DNA of 64,000 nt from Opitutia bacterium ISCC 52 (GCA_014529675.2 CP076040.1:2747894-2811893), one strand, 5' to 3'; shown: positions 52,301-61,422, numbered from the stretch's first letter. Notes: generated from the letters alone by a model not told the origin. Program-made: numbers and translations.

Positions 52301-53983
52301 ATGGTAAAACAAAGAATATTCCATTTATTTCTAACTGGATGGGTAGTGCTGATCCTATCACACTTAGCTGCAAAGCCCAGCTTTCAGACTGATCTAAGCC
52401 TTCAGCCAAATAAGAATCCCGCTGCACCATTAGCTGGGATTCTAAGCTTCGAAGCTTCTGGACCCGTAAATACAACGATTACCGGAACTTCTGGAAACCA
52501 TCAATTTGTAATCCATTACGGCCCGGAAAAGAATCCACAAAAGGGTCTTCCAGTGGTGGGAATGTATGCAGACCGAGAATATAGGATAAAAGTCCAGATC
52601 TCAGATACAACTGGAACGACTTCTTACACAAAACCAATGCTTCTGAAAACACCGCCCCTTCCCGATCGCCCAGAACTCATGCCGCGGATCGTCACCGAAA
52701 TTAAGGACGGGAAAGCCATGGCTGATGGCTATACTTTATTTAATCCAAGACGTCGCGTACCCCTGGCAGTGGCTGACGCTATCTCAGATGAATCTCGTTT
52801 CAATATGGAGTTTGGTATGTTGGCCGTCGTGGATGCTCAGGGAGAAGTTATTTGGTACTACCATGCTGATTCACGGATCACCGACTATCGCCCAATCGCC
52901 AATGGGAACATCATGTTCATAACGTCAGATAACCGACTGATCGAGATCGACGCCTTGGGAAATACAGTCGCAAGCTGGGTAGCTTCTCAACGTCCTGATG
53001 GACCGGATACAACCGGCGCGATCCCGGTGGACGTACTTACCTTCCATCATTCGTTCCAAGAGTATCCCAATGGAGATCTGCTCGTCTTGAGTACTGAGAT
53101 CCGTATTTTGCCTGGATATTTCACAAGTGAAACGAAGAAAAACGCTGCTCGAGGATCCGTGCAGGTTGTGGGCGATGTAGTGATACGTATGAACCGTCAG
53201 GGAGAGATCCTTTGGAAATGGAAAGCCTTTGATCATTTGGATCCTTACCAAATTGGTTACCTCACCTTCTCAAATTATTGGGTACGTAGAGGATTCCCCA
53301 ATACAGCAGATTGGAGCCACGCCAACGCCGTCAGGATCGTAGATAATGGCGATGCGTTTCTGGTAAACTTTCGCCTGATTTCAGGGATCGCGAAAATCGA
53401 TGCCGCATCACAGGAAATTGAGTGGCTCGTCATTACAGATCCAGAGGACATGAAAAAGGATCTACAGGATAAGACCTTCGAATTAAAAGGTGGAGGCGAA
53501 TGGTTCTGGATGCCGCATGCACCGTGGATAACAGAAGAAGGAAATCTGCTTATTTTTAACAACGACAATTTTGGCGCCCGCCCTTTCACTCCTTCTCTGC
53601 CACCCAGTGCCATCCGTAGCAGGGCAGAAGAATATGAAATGGATGAGGAAAACCGGACTTTGAAAAAGGTCTGGCAATCGCGCTTTCCCAGAGAACGTCC
53701 TATGCGCAGCTGGGCTATGGGTAGCGTGCAACCACTCGAGAATGAAAACGTGTTGGTTGGCTATGGATCTCTGCTTGTAGATGAGGATATCGAAAAGATC
53801 ACCTGGGTGGAGCGCCTCCAGCACCCTGCATGGACGCAGATCAGGGAATACACGAAGACGGATCCTGCATCTCTGGTCTGGAGCTTAACTTTGCTACCTC
53901 TGACAGAGCACACCAAAATTGGTTGGACTATTTATGGGGGACTACGTGTACCCAACTGGCCACCAACCGGTTATTCGGAATAA
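52301..53983 (+). CDS. Arylsulfotransferase (ASST)-like protein
   Basis: 560 residues from ATG 52301, which gives a signal peptide with a basic start (MVKQRIFHLFLTGW). An ATG at 52277 in the same frame is possible but adds an unlikely extension. The N-terminal beta-sandwich (about 30-120) and a beta-propeller with repeated GxxxW motifs follow the AssT plan. The propeller carries VLTFHHSFQEYPNGDLLVLS (His249/250) and ADWSHANAVRIVDNGDAFLV (His340), the pair expected at the active site where a histidine is transiently sulfated. It transfers sulfate from an aryl ester to another phenol. It is the only sulfate-transferring enzyme among many hydrolases. Confidence 0.85.
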   Translation: MVKQRIFHLFLTGWVVLILSHLAAKPSFQTDLSLQPNKNPAAPLAGILSFEASGPVNTTITGTSGNHQFVIHYGPEKNPQKGLPVVGMYADREYRIKVQISDTTGTTSYTKPMLLKTPPLPDRPELMPRIVTEIKDGKAMADGYTLFNPRRRVPLAVADAISDESRFNMEFGMLAVVDAQGEVIWYYHADSRITDYRPIANGNIMFITSDNRLIEIDALGNTVASWVASQRPDGPDTTGAIPVDVLTFHHSFQEYPNGDLLVLSTEIRILPGYFTSETKKNAARGSVQVVGDVVIRMNRQGEILWKWKAFDHLDPYQIGYLTFSNYWVRRGFPNTADWSHANAVRIVDNGDAFLVNFRLISGIAKIDAASQEIEWLVITDPEDMKKDLQDKTFELKGGGEWFWMPHAPWITEEGNLLIFNNDNFGARPFTPSLPPSAIRSRAEEYEMDEENRTLKKVWQSRFPRERPMRSWAMGSVQPLENENVLVGYGSLLVDEDIEKITWVERLQHPAWTQIREYTKTDPASLVWSLTLLPLTEHTKIGWTIYGGLRVPNWPPTGYSE

Positions 53984-53984
53984 T

Positions 53985-54533
53985 TTATTGAGCTTCCGCT
54001 TTAAGCCCCTCAAAGACGCACTTAGCTTGCGGAAGATGGATTTCCAAATGTAAGGCCATCATGCAATGCCAGCCGTGGGCATTGAGCATACCAAAAATGG
54101 GGTGCCGATAACGTGGGGTTCCTCGAAGTGACTTCAGCTTTTTCGTATTGCGGAGGTACTGTTGGACAGATTGGCAAAAGGCAGTCATTTGTTCCTGCCC
54201 TGGATTATCGGACGGCATTACGTCTTTTTTGGTATCCTTCACAGGAAGATCTTTTGGGATGTTGTGGAAGGCGAGGCTCTCGACAATCGTCTCCATCATA
54301 GTGTTCACGATCACATTATGTTCCAGGATCATAAAAAAAGACCAATCACGCATATATTCATCCACCCCTCTCATATGGGGAACCCGGAACGCCTCTCTTC
54401 CTAAGACAGAACTGATTTCATTCCCCAACAGTTGGTATTCTTCAAATGCCCGGGTGATTTGATAGCGGGCTCTGTTTCGACTGGTTAAGAAAAACCGAAT
54501 TCGTATGAGCAACTTAATAGAGAGCCTAAGCAT
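53985..54533 (-). CDS. DinB-like/DUF1569 protein
   Basis: 182 residues. It is helical, with EYMRDWSFFMILEHNVIVNTMM and MLNAHGWHCMMALHLEIHLPQ spaced like the metal-binding histidines of the DinB/YfiT four-helix bundle. DinB superfamily proteins are small metal-dependent thiol transferases or proteins of unknown role. It lies tail-to-tail with the arylsulfotransferase (one-base gap) and 4 bases downstream of the carbonic anhydrase gene. Probably co-transcribed with it. Confidence 0.75.
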   Translation of the reverse strand: MLRLSIKLLIRIRFFLTSRNRARYQITRAFEEYQLLGNEISSVLGREAFRVPHMRGVDEYMRDWSFFMILEHNVIVNTMMETIVESLAFHNIPKDLPVKDTKKDVMPSDNPGQEQMTAFCQSVQQYLRNTKKLKSLRGTPRYRHPIFGMLNAHGWHCMMALHLEIHLPQAKCVFEGLKAEAQ

Positions 54534-54537
54534 TCAT

Positions 54538-55125
54538 TTAATCGAGAAATTGAACCAGTCCCGTTTGAAGATCATACTTGGACCCCAAAACCTCGATGGC
54601 CCCTTCCTCTAAACGCTGAGCCAGAATTTCTGATTTGCGCTTAAGATCTTCAATCGATTGATGAACGTTAGCCTCGACTGCCTGCTCCAGAGTGGGTGTC
54701 GAATCCGTTTTCGGCATGGAGTCAATGGCGCGAGAAATAGGAGCCACGACCTTGGACAATGAGGGCGAAAGGCCAACGGCTCCAGCTAATGCCGCGTTGA
54801 CGGCTCCACAATGGGAATGCCCCATAACAACTATCAATTGGGCACCCAATTGCTCGACGGCAAATTCCAGACTTCCGACTTGCGTGTCCTCGGCTACGTT
54901 ACCCGCCACACGGACAACGAATAAGTCTCCCAAGCCTTGATCGAAAATCAACTCTGACGGCACCCTGGAATCCGCACAGCACAAGATGGCGGCAAATGGA
55001 TTTTGTCCTAAGGCGACTTCGGCCAGTCGAGCACTATCGCTCAGATCCAAGGCTTGCCGAGCTCCAGATACAAAACGCTGATTCCCTTCTTTTAAACGTT
55101 GGAGCGCCTCTACTGGTGTAATCAT
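54538..55125 (-). CDS. Beta-class carbonic anhydrase
   Basis: 195 residues from ATG 55125 (MITPVEALQRLKEGNQRF). A longer ORF reaches ATG 55278 but the extra 51 residues are not family-like and would overlap the divergent gene. CADSRV at 50-55 has the zinc Cys and the Asp-Arg dyad, and GHSHCGAV supplies zinc His103 and Cys106. Converts CO2 and bicarbonate. Short for the family but complete. Divergent from the FG-GAP protein gene. Confidence 0.92.
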   Translation of the reverse strand: MITPVEALQRLKEGNQRFVSGARQALDLSDSARLAEVALGQNPFAAILCCADSRVPSELIFDQGLGDLFVVRVAGNVAEDTQVGSLEFAVEQLGAQLIVVMGHSHCGAVNAALAGAVGLSPSLSKVVAPISRAIDSMPKTDSTPTLEQAVEANVHQSIEDLKRKSEILAQRLEEGAIEVLGSKYDLQTGLVQFLD

Positions 55126-55263
55126 GAGCCAAATATGCTTAGAGAATTTGAAACCCTGCAAGCTCGGATTGGTCACAAAAAGGACTTTTTCGCAATTTGT
55201 TCTAGCCGTGAACCATTTGATTCCTAGGATCCAGACCCCAAACGCTATTTCCATATCCCTATT

Positions 55264-56436
55264 ATGAAGTTTCCACATTTGCTCGCCTTATTATTCATAT
55301 GTGCCTCACCACTCGGTGCAGCTCTTAGTTGGCAGAAATCCTCAGCTGATCTTGGTGAACAAACCCGCGGCATCGATGTTGCGGATCTTGATGGCGATGG
55401 CCAACTTGACCTTGTTTCGACCGGAGTAAATCGGGTCTTTGTCGTGCGCAATCCCCTCAATAACAAGCAAGCAGAAGTCATAGCGGATGTTGTAGATGGC
55501 AAGTTGTTATATGGAGCATCTGGAGATATGGACGGAGACGGAGATCTCGATTTTGTCGTCGCCCGAGAAACATCCCCCTGGATTGATTACCGCGAGAAAC
55601 GGGCTCGCCGCGAAAAAGTGAAGAAACCTAAAAAGAATGTCCCCGACTTCTCAGTCGCCTGGATAGAAAACACCGGAACGATCAATCCAAAGCGCACAGA
55701 GTTTAATCTGATTGAAAAGGATATGCACGGCTGCCATGGGCTGGAATTAGTCGATATCAATGGGGATGGAAATCTCGATGTGGTAGGAAACAGTATCAAA
55801 GGCGACTGGAAAGATAGCGTCGCCTGGTTTGACAACTTTGCGGGAAAATTTGTGAGGCATACCATCGTTCAGAGTAATGCCCCTGTCCGTCCTCACTATA
55901 TGGATGCAGGAGACATAAACGGTGACGGAAAACCTGATATCGTAGTCGGACACTCAGGCGGGAACTCATTAGCCTGGTATCAAAATCCACCGACCATGAG
56001 TGGCATCTGGAAATTGAACACCATCACTGAGTTAAACGGTGCGACCAATGCCATGATTGCCGACTTCGATGGAGATAACCGTCCTGATGTAATGGCTAGT
56101 GCTGGACATGGCAAAGGCGTCTTCTGGTTCAAGGGTCCACGCTGGCAACAGACGACCGTAGATGCAGATTTACCCGACTGCCATACATTAGCCATTGGAG
56201 ACTTTGACCTGGATGGAGATATGGATGCGGCCTCGGCCTCATTCAGCGCAAAACAGGTTCATTGGTATGAGAACAATGGCAGTGGTCTTTTCACCACCCA
56301 CGATATCGATGTAGGCTCAGGACAGGAAGCCTATGACCTGAAGGCCGTTGATTTAAATAAGGATGGTCGATTGGATCTCATTCTTGCAGGACGCAATACC
56401 AATAATGCCGTTTGGTATATCAACCAAGGGGGTTGA
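55264..56436 (+). CDS. Secreted FG-GAP/VCBS-repeat protein
   Basis: 390 residues with a signal peptide at about 1-19. About seven repeats contain calcium-binding-like DxDxDG loops: DLDGDGQLDLV, DMDGDGDLDFV, DINGDGNLDVV, DINGDGKPDIV, DFDGDNRPDVM, DFDLDGDMDAA and DLNKDGRLDLI. They should form a beta-propeller. PVC genomes have many of these secreted repeat proteins, thought to bind proteins or polysaccharide. No catalytic domain is fused, so it may act as a binding or surface protein. Confidence 0.85.
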   Translation: MKFPHLLALLFICASPLGAALSWQKSSADLGEQTRGIDVADLDGDGQLDLVSTGVNRVFVVRNPLNNKQAEVIADVVDGKLLYGASGDMDGDGDLDFVVARETSPWIDYREKRARREKVKKPKKNVPDFSVAWIENTGTINPKRTEFNLIEKDMHGCHGLELVDINGDGNLDVVGNSIKGDWKDSVAWFDNFAGKFVRHTIVQSNAPVRPHYMDAGDINGDGKPDIVVGHSGGNSLAWYQNPPTMSGIWKLNTITELNGATNAMIADFDGDNRPDVMASAGHGKGVFWFKGPRWQQTTVDADLPDCHTLAIGDFDLDGDMDAASASFSAKQVHWYENNGSGLFTTHDIDVGSGQEAYDLKAVDLNKDGRLDLILAGRNTNNAVWYINQGG

Positions 56437-56763
56437 TCAAACGATGGAGTTGGCAGACTCTTTACGCTGCTTGAGCTCTCGTTCAATCTCGGAAACGCGC
56501 TCTTCGTTTAAGGGATAAAAACACATAATCCCTAGAGGTATCAGGCCGACAAAAGCCGGTATGAGGCTCATGAATCATACCAATACGTTTTTAACCTCAT
56601 CGGTTGGAACCATGTCTTGAACATAACCTGCCCTTGATAAAAACCACCCAGCAACAGCGACTCCAAAGGCCCATCCGAATTCCTGAGACATGGTGGCTGC
56701 CGAGAATACCAGGCACCAAATATCGCCAACCCCATTCCGGCAAAGTTGAAAGTCGGACGCCAA
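56437..56763 (-). pseudogene. GPH-family sugar transporter remnant, C-terminal part, with in-frame TGA
   Basis: The minus strand encodes CLVFSAATMSQEFGWAFG and AVAGWFLSRAGYVQDM, then TGA at 56575-56577, then MSLIPAFVGLIPLG, CFYPLNEERVSEIEREL and a TGA at 56437-56439. These segments are the last membrane helices and cytosolic tail of a GPH (glycoside-pentoside-hexuronide) cation symporter. Everything before the VFSAA helix is missing, and the residues 56720-56763 are no longer transporter-like. Two faults (deletion plus stop) make it dead. A minus-strand terminator lies right at the truncated edge. The stop could have been TGG. Confidence 0.7.
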
Positions 56764-56789
56764 AGTGTCGTAGGCGAGGGCCTGAGTAC

Positions 56790-56824
56790 AAAAAAATGCC
56801 GGTTAGTCCCCTAACTAACCGGCA
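56790..56824 (-). terminator. Rho-independent terminator on the minus strand
   Basis: TGCCGGTTAG and CTAACCGGCA pair exactly as a ten-pair stem with a CCCCTAAC-like loop, followed on the minus strand by seven U residues. It should end a leftward transcript, yet the sequence upstream of it (to the right) has no minus-strand gene. It marks a deletion boundary at the transporter remnant or the end of an RNA. Confidence 0.75.
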
Positions 56825-57228
56825 ATTGAATCTAAGTATCAGGTGATACTAGATACCCCTAAATTTTTTGTCAGGTGCTTTTGCTTGGATTAGGGTCTGA
56901 GACAGGTGCCTTTTCCAATCCTGAAATCTGGTTCGTTTTAAAAAACAAGGATGGTGAGAAATCAATCGCATAAACTTTAATTCGAATACACTACCAGATT
57001 TTTTTAGAAAATATCTGAGAATTCTTCCCAAAAAAGTAAGAATTTTATCCAAAAACAGTTCAAATGGCCTGATGAATCCATAAAACCGGAGAATAATTAC
57101 CCTAATTTGCATGTAATACCCAATGTCGCTATTTGTTCACACAACATGTAAAATGTTAGCAAGATGTCGGGCCTTGCGAGATAACCGCAATCTCCTGACA
57201 CTCATTTGCAAAGCCTCAATCTAGCAAA
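56825..57228. other. Gene-free AT-rich gap
   Basis: About 400 bases with no supported gene. It is AT-rich with low-complexity runs (AAATTTTTTG, CAAAAACAG). The short ORFs on either strand lack a start signal and family likeness. The right end abuts the regulator remnant, whose start codon is missing. Confidence 0.5.
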
Positions 57229-57726
57229 GTGGCCCTCGGTTTCAAAACGCGCCTGGAAGAAAACCAACGCATCTTAAGTGCCATTTCCAATTACAACCGT
57301 TTCCACGAAAACTGGACGGCGTTTGTGGATGATCAGGCGATATCACAAAGGAACCCGGCTTGGTAATTAAAACTCAACTGGGATGGAATCATTAACTGCC
57401 ATTCCACGCCTGAACTCATTCAAGGTTGTGTAGAAAGCTCGATTCCGATCGTGGACCTTTCAGATGGACCTATCTTCAACCCAAACGTCCCAAAAATTCG
57501 TCCCGACAACCGCTCCATTGCTCACTCTGGGGCCGAGTATTTTGTAGAAAAAGGGTATCGGCACTTTGCTTTCTGCGGCTTTCCCTTGGAAACCTGCTAT
57601 CAAGAAAGAGAACATGGGTTTAAGGATGGGCTTGATAGGTTCAGACGCCGGTTTACAAGCAGCAACCAGCATCCCCAACACACACGCCCAGGCAAAATAG
57701 ACTATCCTCTTCAAATCAGACATTAA
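57229..57726 (+). pseudogene. AraC/XylR-type sugar regulator remnant (ligand-binding domain)
   Basis: The frame beginning at about 57229 reads VALGFKTRLEENQRIL, then NENWTAFVDD-like HENWTAFVDD, a TAA at 57364-57366, then LNWDGIINCHSTPELIQG, PIVDLSDGPIFNPNVPKI and GYRHFAFCGFP. These are the blocks of the periplasmic-binding-protein-like domain of XylR/AraC family sugar regulators. It lacks a start codon, and the DNA-binding C-terminal part is absent. After about 57650 the sequence turns into something else. It lies between a dead transporter and an intact sugar isomerase, so the lost locus was probably one sugar uptake and control unit. Confidence 0.7.
57640..57723 (-). pseudogene. 5' fragment of a lipoprotein gene
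   Basis: On the minus strand from ATG 57723, MSDLKRIVYFAWACVLG and MLVAACKPASEP form a lipoprotein signal with the lipobox LVAAC, after which the sequence becomes the antisense of the regulator remnant. So the start of a lipoprotein gene was joined to the regulator by a recombination or deletion. Coordinates of the junction are approximate. Confidence 0.5.
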
Positions 57727-57860
57727 ACTTCAGGGAGTGTGGAGGCGTTCCGAAGCAAATCAATATGGATTTAGAGAATCCTGTCATGACCTTCTATTCT
57801 ACTTGAGAGGCGACTTCATTTGCGCTTGGTTAGTCACTCACCCCACTACCCCAAATCCTG

Positions 57861-58952
57861 ATGTTAGATTTTTCTCGCCGAATGGACCGTCGCACTGCCG
57901 TTGCCAAGCTGGCATCGACCGCTACTTTCCTCGGACTTGCACCTTCTCTACCTGCACTCAGCCACGCGGCGAGTCGTGGCAAACGTTTGGGGATCGTGAT
58001 TCACTCCTATGCCTTCCGTGGATCCAGAAATCAAAAGAGCAAGAAATACCCTCCCTTCAAAGACGCCGCAGAACTACTTGAGCACGTTAGCAGCTACGGA
58101 GCCGGCGGTGTTCAAACCAGAACCAGTGGCTGGTATAAATCGCTGACACGCCAGATTCGCAATACCTGCGACAAACTCGGACTGTTTATTGAAGGGACTG
58201 TCTCTGCCCCTCGAACCGAAAATGATCTGGATCGATTCGAGAACGAAATTGCCATGGCGAAGGAAGCTGGCGTGAAGGTCTTCCGCACAGCCATGGGAGG
58301 ACGCCGTTACGAGGACTTCCATACCCGCCACGAATGGCTCGAGCTAAAAGACAGGTCCTGGAAACGCATTCGCTTGGCCGAGCCCATTGTAAAGAAACAC
58401 AAAGTTCAACTGGCGGTGGAAAACCACAAAGACTGGGAAGCAGATGATTTGATCGAGTTTATGGAAGGCATCGGCAGCGAGTTTCTGGGAGTGACGATTG
58501 ATACGGGCAATTCCATATCCCTCCTCGAGCATCCAGACGAAACCGTAAGACGCCTTGCCAAGTACGCTGCCACTACCCACATCAAAGACATGGGCGTTCA
58601 GGAGTATGAAGACGGTTTCCTTCTTTCCGAGGTACCCGTTGGGCAAGGGTTTCTTAGTATGGACTCCATTTTCGACACGCTTGAAAAGCATAATCCAAAG
58701 ATTCAATTCTGCCTGGAGATGATCACTCGCAACCCCCTCAAAGTCCCCTGCAAAACCAAAGGCTATTGGGAAAGCTTCGAAAGCCAGAATGCCACAAAAC
58801 TGGCGAACGCCCTCAAGTGGATCCGATCCAACTCGCAGGACAAGCTCCCCAGCGTGGAAGGCAAGACTCTTGACGAGAAGATCGAGTACGAGGAGCAGAA
58901 TAATAAGCTGTCTGTGATGTACGCGGAGAAGGCATTGGGGCTAAAGGGCTAG
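57861..58952 (+). CDS. Secreted sugar phosphate isomerase/epimerase-like TIM-barrel protein
   Basis: 363 residues. ATG 57861 gives MLDFSRRMDRRTAVAKLAST, a Tat-like signal with two arginine pairs; ATG 57882 is a possible alternative. The body is the xylose-isomerase-like TIM barrel: GIVIHSYAFRG, GVKVFRTAMGG, LAVENHKDWEADDLIEF, GVTIDTGNSISLLEHP, TTHIKDMGV and CLEMITRNPLKVP, with the metal-binding Glu, Asp, His and Glu at strand ends. Exported members with this fold are widespread in PVC bacteria. It lies 49 bases before a sulfatase gene in the same direction, so the two are probably expressed together. Confidence 0.83.
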   Translation: MLDFSRRMDRRTAVAKLASTATFLGLAPSLPALSHAASRGKRLGIVIHSYAFRGSRNQKSKKYPPFKDAAELLEHVSSYGAGGVQTRTSGWYKSLTRQIRNTCDKLGLFIEGTVSAPRTENDLDRFENEIAMAKEAGVKVFRTAMGGRRYEDFHTRHEWLELKDRSWKRIRLAEPIVKKHKVQLAVENHKDWEADDLIEFMEGIGSEFLGVTIDTGNSISLLEHPDETVRRLAKYAATTHIKDMGVQEYEDGFLLSEVPVGQGFLSMDSIFDTLEKHNPKIQFCLEMITRNPLKVPCKTKGYWESFESQNATKLANALKWIRSNSQDKLPSVEGKTLDEKIEYEEQNNKLSVMYAEKALGLKG

Positions 58953-59001
58953 ACTGCGGGATTGAATAAGTTTAGCCCTCGGTCTAATTCCTTCATCCAT
59001 A

Positions 59002-60561
59002 ATGAAAAGAATAACTACCCTTTCTTTTACCCTAATTGTATTTTCCTTACTCGGCTCAGGATTAAACGCCAAGCAACCCAACATCCTCATGATCCTCGTC
59101 GACGACATGGGATGGTCGGATATCGGTTGTTATGGCGGTGAGGTTGAGACGCCTCATTTGGACAAGCTTGCCGAGAATGGCCTGCGCTTTACGCAGTTTC
59201 ATAATACATCCAAGTGCTTCCCTTCGCGTTCCATATTAATGACCGGTGTATATGCTCAACAAAACGGAACGCATCGGAAATTTGGGCCCTTCCTAAATTC
59301 GGTAACGATTGGAGAGGTTCTGCAAACAGCCGGCTACCGCACCTTATGGGTAGGTAAGCATCATAGCACGGAGAATGCCTTCGACCGTGGATTCGATCAC
59401 TATTACGGATTACTGGATGGGGCCTCAAACCATTGGAACCCCGGCAATCAGCGGAAAGGCGAACCACGCCCCGGCAACAAATCAGAAAGCAAACCCTGGC
59501 GTGTCTATGCCTTCGACGATAAGGTGATGAAGCCCTACACTCCACCCAATGAGGATTATTACTCCACCGATGCCTACACGGATTGGGCTCTCGGATTCAT
59601 GGAACGCTACCGTCAGGAAGAGAAACCCTACTTTATGTATCTCTCCTACCAGGCTCCGCACGATCCGCTTCACGCCTGGCCGGAAGATATTGCCAAATAC
59701 GCCGACCACTACCGGGTGGGCTATGAAGCCATTGCGAAAGCTCGCTATGAGAAACAATTGAGGCTGGGACTCATCGACGAAACATTTCCCCGGTCTGAAC
59801 CAACGCATGTGCCCTGGGCCGAGGTCGATGCGGAAGAAAAAGAGAAAGAAATCAAACGCATGGCCATCTATGCCGCGATGATTGACCGGGTTGATCAAAG
59901 CATCGGTCGCATTCTGGAAAAAATTGAAGCCATGGGAGAGACGGACAACACCCTGATCCTCTTTGCTTCCGATAATGGTTCCTCAGGCGAAGACGCTGAA
60001 CGGAATGCACAAATTCAATCCGGCCCACTCGGTGGTTTCGGTTACTGGGCTTCGCTTGGCAAAGATTGGGCCAATGTATCTAACACACCCTATCGACTCT
60101 TTAAAAACAACAGCCATGAAGGGGGCATTTGCACGCCGCTCGTTGCTCATTGGCCAGCAGGCATTAAAAACCCCGGTCGTATAAGCACTTTCCGTGGTCA
60201 CCTCATCGACATCATGGCAACTCTCGTCGATGTCAGTGGAGCGACGTATCCAAAAACTTTCGACGGAAATAATATCGTTCCAATGCAGGGCGTTTCACTG
60301 AACCCCGTCTTCCAAGAAAGAAAAGAAGTCCGAGAAGAACCCCTCTTTTGGAAATGGTCCAAAGGTTGGGCGGTCACTGATGGCCCGTGGAAGCTTGTCT
60401 CCTCCGATGCCAGTAAAACCATCGAGCTTTTCGATACCTATGAAGACCGCACGGAGACCACCAACCTGGCCGCAAAAAATCCAGAGGTCGTTAAACGACT
60501 ACTCAAAATGCATGCTGATTGGTTGGCTCGCTGTGAAGAAGACGCGAAATTGAACCTCTAA
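59002..60561 (+). CDS. Secreted sulfatase (arylsulfatase A-like)
   Basis: 519 residues with a signal peptide at about 1-23. Metal DD is at 34-35 and the formylglycine motif CFPSR at 72-76 (Cys72). LFASDNGSSGEDAER and HEGGICTPLVAHWPAG are the usual blocks, and ELFDTYEDRTETTNLA ends the protein. It is most like the cytosolic sulfatase at 8.1-9.7 kb (shared DDMG-SDIGCYGGE and PLVAHWP), yet it has a signal peptide. It probably shares a transcript with the preceding sugar isomerase-like gene. Substrate unknown. Confidence 0.92.
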   Translation: MKRITTLSFTLIVFSLLGSGLNAKQPNILMILVDDMGWSDIGCYGGEVETPHLDKLAENGLRFTQFHNTSKCFPSRSILMTGVYAQQNGTHRKFGPFLNSVTIGEVLQTAGYRTLWVGKHHSTENAFDRGFDHYYGLLDGASNHWNPGNQRKGEPRPGNKSESKPWRVYAFDDKVMKPYTPPNEDYYSTDAYTDWALGFMERYRQEEKPYFMYLSYQAPHDPLHAWPEDIAKYADHYRVGYEAIAKARYEKQLRLGLIDETFPRSEPTHVPWAEVDAEEKEKEIKRMAIYAAMIDRVDQSIGRILEKIEAMGETDNTLILFASDNGSSGEDAERNAQIQSGPLGGFGYWASLGKDWANVSNTPYRLFKNNSHEGGICTPLVAHWPAGIKNPGRISTFRGHLIDIMATLVDVSGATYPKTFDGNNIVPMQGVSLNPVFQERKEVREEPLFWKWSKGWAVTDGPWKLVSSDASKTIELFDTYEDRTETTNLAAKNPEVVKRLLKMHADWLARCEEDAKLNL

Positions 60562-60633
60562 GGGAACCCACGAAGCTTTGACTTTGTCAGCAAGCCCTAG
60601 TAACACTCGTTTCCATATAGAACTAAGCTCATT

Positions 60634-61422
60634 ATGAAAGTAACCGTATCTACGAACACCATCATCACTTTTTCAACGCTTACTGCAGCACTTGCCTTTC
60701 AAGGCTGTGGAGGCTCTAGCGAATCCAGTAGTTCAAGTAGCGCGCCATCCAGTTCCCAAGTCGAGCAAGTCGCCACTTCATCAGAACCCACGGTGGCAAA
60801 CATGAAAAGCGCCATTGTGGATGCCATCTAGACCATTTCCACCGATACGGTCGCTGAGATCACTAATCTCGCTAAGAACCAGGAGGTAATCGAAATTCCA
60901 GATTCGTTTGAAAAGGTGCAAAGTGCACTCGAATCAGCAGGCCAATCGGTTCTATTTAAAGGTTTCTCTTCGTCATTGAACGATTCAGCTGTCAGTGCCC
61001 TTGGCGATTATAAAAGTGTTTTGAAAGACAAGATCGGCGCTTTGGACATTCCCGCCGTTGAATCGATTATGACAGGGGGAGACGATTCTCTGACACGTTA
61101 CGTAGAATCTGCGGCCGGATCACAGCTCAAGAATAGTTTAATCCCCTTTGTTAAAAGTGCAGTCAAGGATGCAGGCGCCCAAGAATGGATCAACAAGATC
61201 AAAGGCGCGCTTCCAGAAGACACCGGTGGATTGTTAGGCCAGGTTTCAGCCATGACCGGCGTTAAGTTGCCCACGAATTTCGATGTGGAAGGTTATGTGA
61301 CTGACGAGCTGATGCCTAAGTTCTTCGGCGTCATGGCCACCCAAGAGAAACTGTTCCGGCAAGATCCCAAAGGACGTTCCACTGACCTATTCAAGAAAGT
61401 CATGGAAGCGACGGCGCAGTAG
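60634..61422 (+). pseudogene. DUF4197 lipoprotein, interrupted by in-frame TAG
   Basis: A lipoprotein signal (FSTLTAALAFQGCGG, lipobox LAFQGC, Cys24) and a Ser-rich linker lead into a DUF4197-like domain. The frame hits TAG 60829-60831 after MKSAIVDAI, then continues in the same frame to TAG 61420-61422 through LESAGQSVLFKGFSSSLN, VESIMTGGDDSLTRYVESAAGSQ in two blocks, and YVTDELMPKFFGVM and KLFRQDPKGRSTDLFKKV. These are DUF4197 hallmarks. The stop could be CAG to TAG. Everything downstream looks intact, so the lesion is either recent, read through, or an error. Confidence 0.75.

Noticed and set aside
18185-56577. TGA read as tryptophan (altered genetic code)
   Set aside because: Many intact genes end with TGA at the expected place, including the coupled ATGA overlap at 19780; in-frame TAA and TAG occur in other broken genes.
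56849-57112. An 87-codon minus-strand ORF with basic and aromatic residues
   Set aside because: AT-rich low-complexity coding, no ribosome site, no recognisable domain. Kept only as part of the gene-free gap.
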